DNA of 64,000 bases, taken from positions 581,001 to 645,000 of the forward strand of contig NZ_CP060495.1 in NCBI RefSeq assembly GCF_014334095.1. The letters are read 5' to 3'. Position 1 is the stretch's first letter, and each line of letters begins with the position of its first letter. This document shows, one piece after another, positions 1-8,275 of this stretch. The DNA is from Novosphingopyxis iocasae. Lineage in GTDB: Bacteria > Pseudomonadota > Alphaproteobacteria > Sphingomonadales > Sphingomonadaceae. The notes under the pieces were generated by a model. The model ran no database searches. It was given only the letters and a program-made list of their open reading frames with translations, and was not told the origin of the DNA. Position numbers and translations under genes: made by a program.

Positions 1-15
1 GTACCGAGGTCAGGT

Positions 16-675
16 TCACCCCTGCGGCGGGACTTCGACCGCTTCCTCCTCGTCATCCACTTTCAGGCCGTGGCGCATCAGCATGGGCACGTTGGCAACC
101 GCAAAGATCAGCGTAAGCGCCGTGACGCCCCACACCTTCAGAGTCAGCCAGGTATCGAAATCGAACAGCGCTATGATTGCCTCGTTTGCGATGGCGAGGA
201 ACAGGAAAAACAGCGCCCAGTTGCGCGACAGCTTCATCCAGCCTTCGTGCGACAGTCCTTCGAAGGCATATTCCAGCAAATAGCGGATTGCCGGTTTGCC
301 CCGAAGCAGCCCGATGAAGATGGTGATAGCAAAGAGCGCGTAGATGCCGGTCGGCTTGTGCTGGATGAACGCAGGATCGCCGAAATAGATGGTCAAGCCG
401 CCAAAGCCGATGACGAGGATCGCCGATAGCCAAAGCATCGGCGATATTTTGCCCAAGAGCACGCGCGACAAGATTAGCGCTACGACGATCGCGAGCATGA
501 ACACCCCGGTCGAATAGACCGCGGCGGACACCGGATTGTCGCCCGGATCGAACAGGCGATAGGACAGGAAGAACAAGAGCAACGGCCCGAAATCGAGCGC
601 GAAGCTGAGAAGGCCATTCTTCTTCCTTGGCGGCGCGGCATCGGTTGCCGCGGCGGGGCCGTGCGCGTCGGTCAC
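16..675 (-). CDS. ispZ: Septation protein A / YciB family inner-membrane protein
   Basis: A 219-residue polytopic membrane protein of the YciB/IspZ (septation protein A) family, linked in other bacteria to cell-envelope synthesis and septation; its biochemical activity is not established. About five to six hydrophobic segments are separated by short loops, including the family-typical stretches FALDFGPLLLFF, GDPAFIQHKPTGIY and NRNWA-like SRNWALFF. The acidic C-terminal tail (DDEEEAVEVPPQG) should be cytoplasmic. The start is a GTG that overlaps the ftsY stop (GTGA, 672-675), so translation is probably coupled to ftsY. It is the last visible gene of the dapF-mtaB-ftsY-ispZ run. Family assignment is firm; the precise role is inferred from homologues. 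Confidence 0.93.
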   Translation of the reverse strand: MTDAHGPAAATDAAPPRKKNGLLSFALDFGPLLLFFLSYRLFDPGDNPVSAAVYSTGVFMLAIVVALILSRVLLGKISPMLWLSAILVIGFGGLTIYFGDPAFIQHKPTGIYALFAITIFIGLLRGKPAIRYLLEYAFEGLSHEGWMKLSRNWALFFLFLAIANEAIIALFDFDTWLTLKVWGVTALTLIFAVANVPMLMRHGLKVDDEEEAVEVPPQG

Positions 676-1601
676 TGCGTGTCCCCGGCGATCGCAGCCG
701 CCAGTTCGTCCGGATCGAAGGGTTTCAGGTCGTCCAGCGTCTCGCCGACGCCGATCGCGTGGATCGGCAGACCCTGCGTTTTGGCTGCCGCCACCAGCAC
801 GCCGCCGCGCGCGGTGCCGTCCAGCTTGGTCATGACAAGGCCGGTGACGTCCGCCACTTCCTTGAACGTCTCGATCTGATTGATCGCGTTCTGCCCGGTG
901 GTGGCGTCCAACACGAGCACGACATCATGCGGTGCTTCCGGGTTAAGACGGCCCAGCACACGGCGGATCTTGGCCAGTTCGTCCATTAGCTCGCGCTTGT
1001 TCTGTAGGCGGCCCGCCGTGTCGACGATCAGCACGTCGATGCCCGTCGCGGTTGCTTCTTTTACAGCGTCGTAGACGATGCCAGCCGCGTCGCCGCCTTC
1101 CTTGCCGCTGATGATCGGGATACCGATCCGGTCCGCCCAGATCTTCAGCTGGCCGATCGCGGCTGCACGGAACGTGTCGCCCGCCGCCAGCATGACGCCA
1201 TAATCCTGCTCCACAAAATTATGCGCGAGCTTGGCGATGGTGGTGGTTTTGCCTGATCCATTGACGCCGATGACCAGGATCACCTGCGGGCGCGGGAAGG
1301 CGTCGATCTCCAGCGGCTCGGCCACGGGGCGCAGAATGGCGGCGATCTCTCGCTCTACCACCTGCATGACGGCATATTCGGTCACGCCGCCCTCGAAGCG
1401 TTCGGCGGCCAATTTGTCGCGGATTTGCGCGGCGGTTTCGGGGCCAAGATCGGACATGATCAGCGCGTCCTCGATCTGGTCGAGGTCCTGTGCTTCCAGC
1501 CGCCCAGCACCGACAATGCCGGCTAGGTTGCCGCTAAGGCGCTGGCTGGTGCCCTTCAGGCCACCGAACAGCCGGTCGCGCCAGCTCGGCTTGCTGCTCA
1601 T
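672..1601 (-). CDS. ftsY: Signal recognition particle receptor FtsY
   Basis: SRP receptor GTPase (309 residues) that docks Ffh-ribosome complexes at the membrane and delivers nascent membrane proteins to SecYEG. The NG domain is complete: helical N region at about residues 5-95, P-loop GVNGSGKT at 112-119, DTFRAAA, DTAGR and TKLD GTPase motifs, and a C-terminal GVGE..DL..F signature. The protein starts almost directly at the NG domain and lacks the long acidic A domain of E. coli FtsY, as in many alphaproteobacteria. The ATG overlaps the mtaB stop by four bases (ATGA, 1598-1601). Its partner ffh lies 4 kb away on the other strand. Confidence 0.97.
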   Translation of the reverse strand: MSSKPSWRDRLFGGLKGTSQRLSGNLAGIVGAGRLEAQDLDQIEDALIMSDLGPETAAQIRDKLAAERFEGGVTEYAVMQVVEREIAAILRPVAEPLEIDAFPRPQVILVIGVNGSGKTTTIAKLAHNFVEQDYGVMLAAGDTFRAAAIGQLKIWADRIGIPIISGKEGGDAAGIVYDAVKEATATGIDVLIVDTAGRLQNKRELMDELAKIRRVLGRLNPEAPHDVVLVLDATTGQNAINQIETFKEVADVTGLVMTKLDGTARGGVLVAAAKTQGLPIHAIGVGETLDDLKPFDPDELAAAIAGDTQ

Positions 1602-2944
1602 GCTGCTTCTCCGATGAGGGTTTCGTTATCGATGTCGGTGACGCGCAGCGGCACGATGCTGCCGATCCGCGATTGCTGATCCTTGGGGACGCGCAGCCGG
1701 GCGAAATTTGGTGCGTGCCCGTGTCCGTCCTTCTCCACCACCACGGGCTGAACGCTGCCGATCAACGAGCCAAGCCATGTCGCGCGGCGGCGCTCCACCG
1801 CCTGGCGCAGCTGCGCGGCGCGCTGTTTGATTGCGGTTCCGTTCACCTGTGGCATTCGCGCGGCAGGGGTGCCGGTGCGCGCCGAATAAGGAAAGATATG
1901 GCCGTGGACGATCTCGCACTCTTCCACGATCCGCAGGCTGTTTTGGAACATCGCCTCGGTTTCCGTGGGGAAGCCTGCGATGATGTCCGCGCCGACCGCG
2001 ATGTCGGGCCGCGCTGCTTTTAGACGCTGGACAAGGTCGATTGCCTGCGCGCGGCTGTGGCGGCGCTTCATGCGCTTCAGGATCATGTCGTCGCCCGCCT
2101 GCAGCGAGAGATGGATATGCGGCATCACGCGCGGTTCCTGGGTCAGCAGCGCAAACAGCCGGTCGTCGACCTCGATCCCGTCGAGCGACGACAGGCGCAG
2201 GCGGGGCAGGGACGGCACGGCGGTAAGAATGCGCTCGACAAGCTGGCCGAGATTTTGCGTGCCGGGCAAATCGGCACCGAAGCTGGTAACATCCACGCCG
2301 GTCAGCACGATCTCGGCAAAGCCGTCGTCCACCAGCGCTTTGACGCGGTCTACGACCGCTCCCGCGGGCACCGATCGGCTGTTTCCGCGACCATAGGGGA
2401 TGATGCAGAAGGTGCAGCGATGATCGCATCCATTCTGCACTTCGACGAAGGCGCGGGCGCGGTCCGAGAAGCTGGCGGCCAGATGCGGCGCGGTCTCGCG
2501 TACAGCCATGATATCGCTCACGCGGATCTTGGCTTCCGTCTCCAAACTCAGAGCCGTAAGCCCTGAGCTTGTTGAAGGGCGGTTCTCGGCGGCTGAAAAG
2601 TCCCCGCCCGATGCACGTCCTTCGACAAGCTCGGGACTAAAGGATGCTGGGCGAGGGTAAAGGCTGGCATCTGCCTTCCGCGCATTGCCGATCACGCGGG
2701 TGACTTCCGGCATTTCCGCAAAATCCTGCGCCGCAATCTGTGCGGCGCAGCCGGTCACGACAATCCGCGCATCCGGGCGGCGCTTATGGGCGCGCCGGAT
2801 GGCTTGCCGGGTGCGGCGCACGGCTTCGTTCGTGACCGCGCAGCTGTTCACCACGATCAGATCGTCACGCGTGCCGAGCGATGCGGCAATCGCGTCGCTT
2901 TCGGCAATGTTGAGCCGGCAGCCGAGCGAGATCGTCTCGGTCAT
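1598..2944 (-). CDS. mtaB: tRNA t6A37 methylthiotransferase MtaB, with an in-frame repeat-derived insert
   Basis: Radical-SAM methylthiotransferase (448 residues) that turns t6A37 of ANN-decoding tRNAs into ms2t6A. The N-terminal MTTase domain carries its three cluster cysteines (LGCRLN, VNSCAVTN, VTGCAAQ). The radical-SAM cysteines lie in CDHRCTFC (173-180), followed by the C-terminal TRAM-like region. Between the two domains, residues about 101-131 (SPELVEG...PSTSSG) are not family sequence: they are the translation of a dispersed palindromic repeat inserted at 2552-2644 without breaking the frame. The start overlaps the dapF stop (ATGA, 2941-2944). The MtaB call is firm; whether the longer linker matters is unknown. 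Confidence 0.94.
   Translation of the reverse strand: MTETISLGCRLNIAESDAIAASLGTRDDLIVVNSCAVTNEAVRRTRQAIRRAHKRRPDARIVVTGCAAQIAAQDFAEMPEVTRVIGNARKADASLYPRPASFSPELVEGRASGGDFSAAENRPSTSSGLTALSLETEAKIRVSDIMAVRETAPHLAASFSDRARAFVEVQNGCDHRCTFCIIPYGRGNSRSVPAGAVVDRVKALVDDGFAEIVLTGVDVTSFGADLPGTQNLGQLVERILTAVPSLPRLRLSSLDGIEVDDRLFALLTQEPRVMPHIHLSLQAGDDMILKRMKRRHSRAQAIDLVQRLKAARPDIAVGADIIAGFPTETEAMFQNSLRIVEECEIVHGHIFPYSARTGTPAARMPQVNGTAIKQRAAQLRQAVERRRATWLGSLIGSVQPVVVEKDGHGHAPNFARLRVPKDQQSRIGSIVPLRVTDIDNETLIGEAA
2552..2644. repeat. Dispersed palindromic repeat, copy A (inside mtaB)
   Basis: Imperfect inverted repeat with arms CCTGAGCTTGTTGAAGG (about 2562-2578) and CCTTCGACAAGCTCGGG (2619-2635), separated by about 40 bases. 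Mismatches between the arms are G/A differences that would remain G-U pairs in RNA. The left arm and its flank (CCGTAAG then CCTGAGC...GAAGG.CG.TTCTCGGC) match copy B at 33364-33402, showing that these are copies of one element and not a chance palindrome. The insertion is a multiple of three in effect and is read as protein on the minus strand. Confidence 0.85.
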
Positions 2945-3747
2945 GCGAAGCGGCTCCAGTCAGTGCGTCCGTCATAGACGTAGGTGGCCGGGCCGCTCAT
3001 CCGCACCGCTTCGCCCTCGGCCCAGGAAATGGTAAGGATGCCGCCGGGCAGATGCACCGCGACCGGACTTTGTGCCTTTCTCTGCCGGATGGCCGCAACG
3101 CCCGTTGCGCAGGCACCCGAGCCGCAGGCGAGCGTCAGCCCCGCACCCCGCTCCCACACCCGCAGGTCGATGCCCCCGTCGGCGCGGATAGCGGCGACAT
3201 TCACATTAACGCGCGCCGGAAACAGCGGATCATGCTCGATCTCCGGCCCGAGGGTGGCGAGATCGACCGCGTTCACATCATCGACGAAGAATATGGCGTG
3301 GGGGTTGCCGATATTCACCGCCATCGGATGCTCCAGCGGGCCGTAGCCGACGGGCATCGCGGCGGTATCGACGGCATAAGCCAGCGGAATGTCTTCCCAG
3401 CCGAAACGCGGAACGCCCATCGACACGTCCGGCAGATCACCGGTTATTCCTTGAAGCGTTCCGGCACTGGTTTCGATTTCGATGTCGCGCCCGATCAGCG
3501 CCACCACGCAGCGCGTGGCGTTACCGCAAGCCGCCGCCTCGCTGCCGTCCGCATTGTAGATCCGCATGCGCAGGTCTGCCTGCTCGCTCTGTTCCAGCAC
3601 GATAAGCTGGTCGCAGCCGATGCCCTGATGCCGATCGGCGATGGCGGCGGCCATGGCCGGGGAGGGTGCGAAATCCTCTTCGCGCGCATCGACGATGACA
3701 AAGTCGTTGCCGAGCCCGTGCATCTTGTGAAAGCGGCCATTGTGCAT
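2941..3747 (-). CDS. dapF: Diaminopimelate epimerase
   Basis: PLP-independent epimerase (268 residues) that converts LL- to meso-diaminopimelate, the precursor of lysine and of the peptidoglycan cross-link. The N-terminal signature KMHGLGNDF follows the start directly. The two catalytic cysteines are present: Cys74 in ACGNATRC and Cys208 in LACGSGACA. Length is close to the family norm. It is the first gene of the minus-strand run dapF-mtaB-ftsY-ispZ and overlaps mtaB by ATGA. The aspartate-semialdehyde dehydrogenase of the same pathway (asd) lies elsewhere in this window, at 13252. Confidence 0.97.
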   Translation of the reverse strand: MHNGRFHKMHGLGNDFVIVDAREEDFAPSPAMAAAIADRHQGIGCDQLIVLEQSEQADLRMRIYNADGSEAAACGNATRCVVALIGRDIEIETSAGTLQGITGDLPDVSMGVPRFGWEDIPLAYAVDTAAMPVGYGPLEHPMAVNIGNPHAIFFVDDVNAVDLATLGPEIEHDPLFPARVNVNVAAIRADGGIDLRVWERGAGLTLACGSGACATGVAAIRQRKAQSPVAVHLPGGILTISWAEGEAVRMSGPATYVYDGRTDWSRFA

Positions 3748-3802
3748 GGCCCGCGCTTTAGGTTCGCGGGGCTCTCAAGTCCAGCGGTGCCGGGGCATCA
3801 GG

Positions 3803-5434
3803 TCAACCGGCGGCGCGGCGCTCGTCATCTTCCCTGAGAGCCGCGGTCTCGCGCTGCGCATCGGTGATGATGGGCATGCCGTAATCGCCCAGCAGGCGGC
3901 GTGCGCCCTCGATGCCGACGGGGCGGCTGTAATGATAGCCCTGGCCGATCTCCGCCCCCATCTCGCGCATTCGGTGCGCTGTGTCAGCATCTTCGATGCC
4001 CTCCGCCGTGACGGGTAGACCCAGACTATCGCCAAGCCCCACCACCGCCTTCACGATCGCGCGGCTGTCGGCGCTTTCGGCCATCGAAAGTACGAAGCTC
4101 TTGTCGATCTTGATCCGGTCGAACGGCAAAGCGCGAAGATGGGACAGCGAGCTGTAGCCCGTTCCGAAATCGTCCAGCGCCACGCGGATGCCCTGATTTT
4201 TCAGGCTTGTGACGATCGTCTGCGCCAGCTCCAGATTCTGAAATAGTGAGCTTTCGGTGATTTCCACCACCAGCCTCCGCGCGGGAAAGCCGGTTTCGGT
4301 CAGCAACTTCACGATCTTCTGCGCCATCCATGGATCGCGCAGCTGGACGGGCGAAATATTCACCGACAGCGAGATATGGTCTGGCCACCCGCGCGCCTCG
4401 ATCATGGCCTGTTCCATAATCGCGAGGGAGAGGCTTTCGATCAACGAGGTATCTTCGGCGATGGCGATGAAGGTGTCCGGCTCCACCAGCATGCCGTCAT
4501 GCATCCATCGCGCCAGCATCTCGAACCCGATCAGCTGCCCGCTGGCAAGATCGATCTGCGGTTCGAAATAGGGCATGAATTCGCCGAGCGGGATGCCGCG
4601 GCGCATGGCCAGCTCGACATCATTGCGAGCATGGAGCTCGTCCTCCATGCCCGGCTCGAACCAGGCGAAGCGATCTTTGCCCAGCCGCTTTGCGGCATAC
4701 ATCGCGATATCGGCGCGCCGCATCAGGATCTCGACGCTTTCCGCGCCGCTCTTGCTGCTGCTGATGCCGATCGAGGTGGTGATATCGAAGGCGTTCTTCT
4801 CATGGACGACAGGGCGCGCGATGCTTTCAACCAGACTAGACGCCATCGTCTCAACCGTTTCGGGGACATCCGCATCATAGAGGATGACGCAGCCGAATTC
4901 ATCGCCGCCAAGCCTTGCCAGCAGCGCTTCAGGCGGTGTCACCTCACGCATGCGCGCAGAAATCGCGCTGAGAACGGCATCGCCCGCTTCGTGTCCATAC
5001 AGATCATTAATCCGCTTGAAATCATCGAGATCGAGCATGAGGAAAGCAAGCTGGCGTTGGGACTTGCGGGCTTGCATGAACAGTTCCGCGGCATCTTCTG
5101 CGACCCCGCGGCGATTGGCGAGGCCGGTCAGCGGATCAGTAACAGCAAGCTTGTTCGCCCGGTCTTCCGCCGCGATCCGCTCGCCCATTTCACTCATCAG
5201 CTCACGGTAGCGGCGCCAGCCAAATATGATGAGCGCAATATTCAGCAATAACGCGGTGACCATCAGGTTGTCGGTTTCGCCCACACCCTGCAGCTGACGC
5301 ACCACGGCGGAGACGACCGACCCGCCGGTTCCCACGAACAGGATGATGGCGGCAAACAGGATTCCACCGGCGATGACGTCGCGCTGAGCGCCTCGCGTGG
5401 CGCGAATTCCGCTGTTGCTGTTACTCTGATTCAT
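3803..5434 (-). CDS. Membrane-anchored GGDEF-EAL cyclic-di-GMP protein
   Basis: A 543-residue bifunctional-type c-di-GMP enzyme. Two hydrophobic helices (about 20-45 and 55-72) form a short membrane anchor with no recognisable periplasmic sensor. The GGDEF domain (about 95-260) has an intact GGDEF at 176-180 but no RxxD inhibitory site in the usual place upstream. The EAL domain (about 275-525) reads EML at 305-307 and keeps VEITESSL, DDFGTGYSS, the KIDKSF lysine and TAEGIED, so both cyclase and phosphodiesterase activity are plausible. The net activity cannot be told from sequence. It lies 55 bases downstream of the dapF start on the same strand and is probably transcribed separately. Confidence 0.93.
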   Translation of the reverse strand: MNQSNSNSGIRATRGAQRDVIAGGILFAAIILFVGTGGSVVSAVVRQLQGVGETDNLMVTALLLNIALIIFGWRRYRELMSEMGERIAAEDRANKLAVTDPLTGLANRRGVAEDAAELFMQARKSQRQLAFLMLDLDDFKRINDLYGHEAGDAVLSAISARMREVTPPEALLARLGGDEFGCVILYDADVPETVETMASSLVESIARPVVHEKNAFDITTSIGISSSKSGAESVEILMRRADIAMYAAKRLGKDRFAWFEPGMEDELHARNDVELAMRRGIPLGEFMPYFEPQIDLASGQLIGFEMLARWMHDGMLVEPDTFIAIAEDTSLIESLSLAIMEQAMIEARGWPDHISLSVNISPVQLRDPWMAQKIVKLLTETGFPARRLVVEITESSLFQNLELAQTIVTSLKNQGIRVALDDFGTGYSSLSHLRALPFDRIKIDKSFVLSMAESADSRAIVKAVVGLGDSLGLPVTAEGIEDADTAHRMREMGAEIGQGYHYSRPVGIEGARRLLGDYGMPIITDAQRETAALREDDERRAAG

Positions 5435-5707
5435 GGGCGTCCCCCGACGGTGAGAGCCCTCCTTGCCGGAAACGTCCGAAGATAAGGTTAATAGAACTTT
5501 ACGTCAGACTGCGTTGACAGCTTACAGACGCGTCGCTCGCGTATCGGCGTTGCAATTGCCCGCGCACCACGCTAAACGCGCATCGCTAGGCAGCCTTTTG
5601 GGGCAGCCATCAAGCTATCCGGTTGTCTTAAGCAATCGCGCTGGTCGGCGAGTTTTCGCCCACCGGCGATTTTTGCGTTTGGCGCTGGGCTGAAAGGTTT
5701 TTGGGTT

Positions 5708-7165
5708 ATGTTCGAGAAGCTGAGCGACAGGCTTTCCGGCACGTTCGATCGGTTGAAGGGCCGGGGCGCGCTGTCCGAAGCGGACGTGCGCGCGGCGCTG
5801 CGCGAGGTGCGTATCGCGCTGCTCGAAGCGGACGTGGCGTTGCCGGTGGTGCGCGAGTTCGTCGAGTCGATTACGGACGAGGCGATCGGCCAGTCGGTCC
5901 TGAAATCGGTAACGCCGGGTCAGATGGTCGTGAAGATCGTCAATGACGGCCTCGTCCGCATGCTCGGGTCCGAAGCGTCTGATCTCGAAATCGCGGTCAC
6001 GCCGCCAGCCGTCATCATGATGGTCGGCTTGCAAGGCTCGGGCAAGACGACGACGACCGCCAAGATCGCAAAGCGACTGAAGGACAAGGACCGCAAGAAG
6101 GTCCTGATGGCCTCGCTCGACGTCAACCGTCCGGCGGCGCAGGAACAGCTGGCGACGCTCGGCACGCAGGTTGACGTCGCGACGTTGCCCATCGTGGCCG
6201 GGCAGCAGCCGGTCGATATCGCTAAGCGCGCAATGCAGGCGGCCAAGCTGCAGGGTTTCGACGTCCTGATGCTCGACACCGCGGGCCGTCTGCACGTCGA
6301 TCAGCAGTTGATGGACGAGATGCGCGCGGTGTCCGATACCGCGCAGCCCGCCGAAACGCTGCTCGTGGTCGACGCGCTGACCGGCCAGGATGCGGTCAAC
6401 GTCGCGCAGAGCTTTACGAATCAGGTGCCGCTGACGGGCGTGGTGCTGACCCGTATGGACGGCGATGCGCGCGGCGGCGCGGCGCTTTCGATGCGCGCCG
6501 TCACCGGCCGCCCGATCAAGTTCGTCGGTACGGGCGAGAAGCCCGAAGCGCTGGAGCAGTTCCACCCTGAACGCGTGGCCGGTCGCATCCTCGGCATGGG
6601 CGATGTCGTGGGACTGGTGGAGCGGGCCGCCGCCTCTGTCGAGGCGGATGAGGCCGAAGCGCTCGCCAAGAAAATGGCCAAGGGCGAGTTTGATCTGGAC
6701 GATCTGCGCTCCCAATTACGGCAGATGACCAAGATGGGCGGCCTCGGCGCGCTCGCGGGCATGATGCCGGGCATGAAAAAGGCCAAAGCGGCGATGGCCG
6801 CCAGCGGCGCGGACGACAAGATGCTGGTGCATATGGACGCGATCATCGGTTCGATGACGCGCGAGGAGCGCAAGAAGCCCGGCCTGATGAACGCCAAGCG
6901 CAAGCGCCGCGTGGCGATCGGTTCGGGCACCACGGTGCAAGACGTCAACAAGCTCCTGAAGATGCATCAGGAAATGGCGCGCGCGATGAAGCGCATCCGC
7001 AAGATGGGCGGATTGAAGGGGCTGGCCGCGATGTTCGGCAAGTCCGGCAATCTGGAAGAGGCGATGGGCGCCATCGGCGGTCCCGGCGCGGGCGGCATGC
7101 CCGGAGTGGGCGGGGGCGGTTTGCCGCCGGAGCTCGCCAATCTCATGAACAAGAAACGCAAGTAA
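5708..7165 (+). CDS. ffh: Signal recognition particle protein Ffh
   Basis: SRP54-type GTPase (485 residues) that binds signal sequences on ribosomes together with 4.5S RNA and docks on FtsY. It has an N-terminal four-helix bundle (1-95), G domain with GLQGSGKTTTTAK, DTAGR and TRMDGDARGG, and a methionine-rich M domain (about 325-460). The M domain holds the finger-loop segment GMMPGMKKAKAAM and the RNA-binding segment GLMNAKRKRRVAIGSG. The C-terminus is Gly/Met-rich. It heads the conserved ffh-rpsP-rimM-trmD-rplS cluster; the rpsP start is 35 bases downstream. The promoter should lie in 5435-5707, where I could not identify a convincing -10 box. Confidence 0.97.
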   Translation: MFEKLSDRLSGTFDRLKGRGALSEADVRAALREVRIALLEADVALPVVREFVESITDEAIGQSVLKSVTPGQMVVKIVNDGLVRMLGSEASDLEIAVTPPAVIMMVGLQGSGKTTTTAKIAKRLKDKDRKKVLMASLDVNRPAAQEQLATLGTQVDVATLPIVAGQQPVDIAKRAMQAAKLQGFDVLMLDTAGRLHVDQQLMDEMRAVSDTAQPAETLLVVDALTGQDAVNVAQSFTNQVPLTGVVLTRMDGDARGGAALSMRAVTGRPIKFVGTGEKPEALEQFHPERVAGRILGMGDVVGLVERAAASVEADEAEALAKKMAKGEFDLDDLRSQLRQMTKMGGLGALAGMMPGMKKAKAAMAASGADDKMLVHMDAIIGSMTREERKKPGLMNAKRKRRVAIGSGTTVQDVNKLLKMHQEMARAMKRIRKMGGLKGLAAMFGKSGNLEEAMGAIGGPGAGGMPGVGGGGLPPELANLMNKKRK

Positions 7166-7200
7166 CTCAAACAAACGACTGACGAAGAAGGAATATATCA

Positions 7201-7656
7201 ATGGCAGTAGCAATGCGTCTTTCGCGCGGTGGCTCCAAGAAGCGCCCTTATTACAAGATCGTGGTGGCGGATTCGCGCGCTGCGCGTGACGGCAAGTTCA
7301 TCGAGCGGATCGGCAGCTACAACCCGCTGCTCCCCAAGGACAGCGAAGATCGCGTGAAGCTCGACGTCGAGCGCGCGAAGCACTGGATCGCAGCAGGCGC
7401 GCAGCCTTCCGATCGCGTCGCCCGCTTCCTCGACGCCGCGGGCGTTGTCGAGCGCAAGGCCCGCAACAACCCGAAGAAGGCCGAGCCGGGCGAAAAGGCC
7501 AAGGAACGCGCCGAGGAGCGCGAGGAAAAGGCTGCCGCCGCCAAGGCCGCCGAGGAAGAAGCGAAGAACGCGCCTGCTTCCGACGAAGCCAAGGAAGAGA
7601 CCACCGAAGAGGTGGTTGCCGAGGCTATCGAAGGCGAAGAGAAGGCTGAGGGCTGA
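7201..7656 (+). CDS. rpsP: 30S ribosomal protein S16 with a long charged tail
   Basis: Small-subunit protein S16 (151 residues). Residues 1-80 are the conserved fold, starting [21 protein letters not shown] with IGSYNP and [14 protein letters not shown]. Residues from about 90 to the end form an Ala/Glu/Lys-rich, probably helical extension, so the protein is nearly twice the length of E. coli S16 (82 residues). Such tails occur in alphaproteobacteria; their function is unclear. A GAAGGA ribosome-binding site sits about 8 bases before the ATG. It is the second gene of the ffh cluster and is followed by a structured, repeat-like spacer before rimM. Confidence 0.96.
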   Translation: MAVAMRLSRGGSKKRPYYKIVVADSRAARDGKFIERIGSYNPLLPKDSEDRVKLDVERAKHWIAAGAQPSDRVARFLDAAGVVERKARNNPKKAEPGEKAKERAEEREEKAAAAKAAEEEAKNAPASDEAKEETTEEVVAEAIEGEEKAEG

Positions 7657-7660
7657 TCGC

Positions 7661-7747
7661 CGTCTCCCCTCCTGCTTGCGGGAGGGGCAGATGTCCGGGT
7701 TTCGGATGGCCATCAACGGGGAGGGGAGCCGCGCTCTCCCCCCCGTC
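7661..7747. repeat. Two tandem hairpins in the rpsP-rimM spacer
   Basis: The spacer holds two adjacent inverted repeats. The first is CCCCTCC (7666-7672), an 8-base loop, then GGAGGGG (7681-7687). The second is a 14-base arm ACGGGGAGGGGAGC (7716-7729), loop CGC, then GCTCTCCCCCCCGT (7733-7746), with two mismatches. Neither has a run of T after it, so they are not classical terminators. They may be a dispersed GC-rich repeat or an RNA element that sets the ratio of S16 to RimM/TrmD expression. Confidence 0.65.
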
Positions 7748-7786
7748 TGATGCCTGCACTGCCAGAAGCCTGCGCTCACACATATC

Positions 7787-8275
7787 ATGAACCTGTCCGA
7801 CAAACCCGTCACTCTGGCCGTCGTCACCGGCGCACATGGCGTGCAGGGCGAAGTGCGGCTGAAGCTGTTCACCGACGACCTGGCGGGCCTGAAGCGTCAC
7901 AAGAGTTTCAATGGCGGTAAGCTGACGCCATCGGGCATACGCCCTAACAAGGGCGGCGCCATCGCGCGCTTCGCCGAAATCGCCGATCGCAACGCCGCCG
8001 AGGCGCTGCGCGGCACCGAACTTACCGTCCCCCGCTCAGCGCTGCCGGCGCTGGAAGAGGGCGAATATTATCATGTCGACCTGATCGGGCGGCCCTGCAC
8101 CACGCCGGACGGCAAAACCATCGGCACCGTTCTCGCGGTGGAGGACTTCGGCGCCGGCGATCTGATCGAGATCGATCTGATCGAAGGCAAGACGCTGCTC
8201 GTCCCTGTCGCGCAGACCGAAGAGTCCGCGGAGGCGATCGTCATTCCGTCGGCGTGGCTCGACGACGAGGCGTGA
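7787..8275 (+). CDS. rimM: Ribosome maturation factor RimM
   Basis: 16S rRNA processing factor (162 residues) that assists 30S head assembly around S19. The N-terminal RimM barrel starts [14 protein letters not shown]; the PRC-type C-terminal barrel contains [10 protein letters not shown] and [17 protein letters not shown]. Length is normal for the family. It lies in the standard place between rpsP and trmD and overlaps the preferred trmD start by four bases (GTGA, 8272-8275), which suggests translational coupling. Confidence 0.96.
   Translation: MNLSDKPVTLAVVTGAHGVQGEVRLKLFTDDLAGLKRHKSFNGGKLTPSGIRPNKGGAIARFAEIADRNAAEALRGTELTVPRSALPALEEGEYYHVDLIGRPCTTPDGKTIGTVLAVEDFGAGDLIEIDLIEGKTLLVPVAQTEESAEAIVIPSAWLDDEA

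Noticed and set aside
5514-5542. TTGACA as the -35 box of an ffh promoter
   Set aside because: At 17-18 bases downstream only TCGCGT or CGCGTA are found, which are not acceptable -10 boxes; the -35 match alone is not enough.
5463-5693. A 76-codon open frame upstream of ffh
   Set aside because: It begins with TTG, has no ribosome-binding site, is Arg-rich in the way of a frame-shadow, and fills the only place for the ffh promoter.
5615-6715. Long open frames antisense to ffh, ahcY, addB, secA, mfd and others
   Set aside because: They are antisense shadows typical of GC-rich coding DNA, with His/Arg-rich translations and no family signatures.
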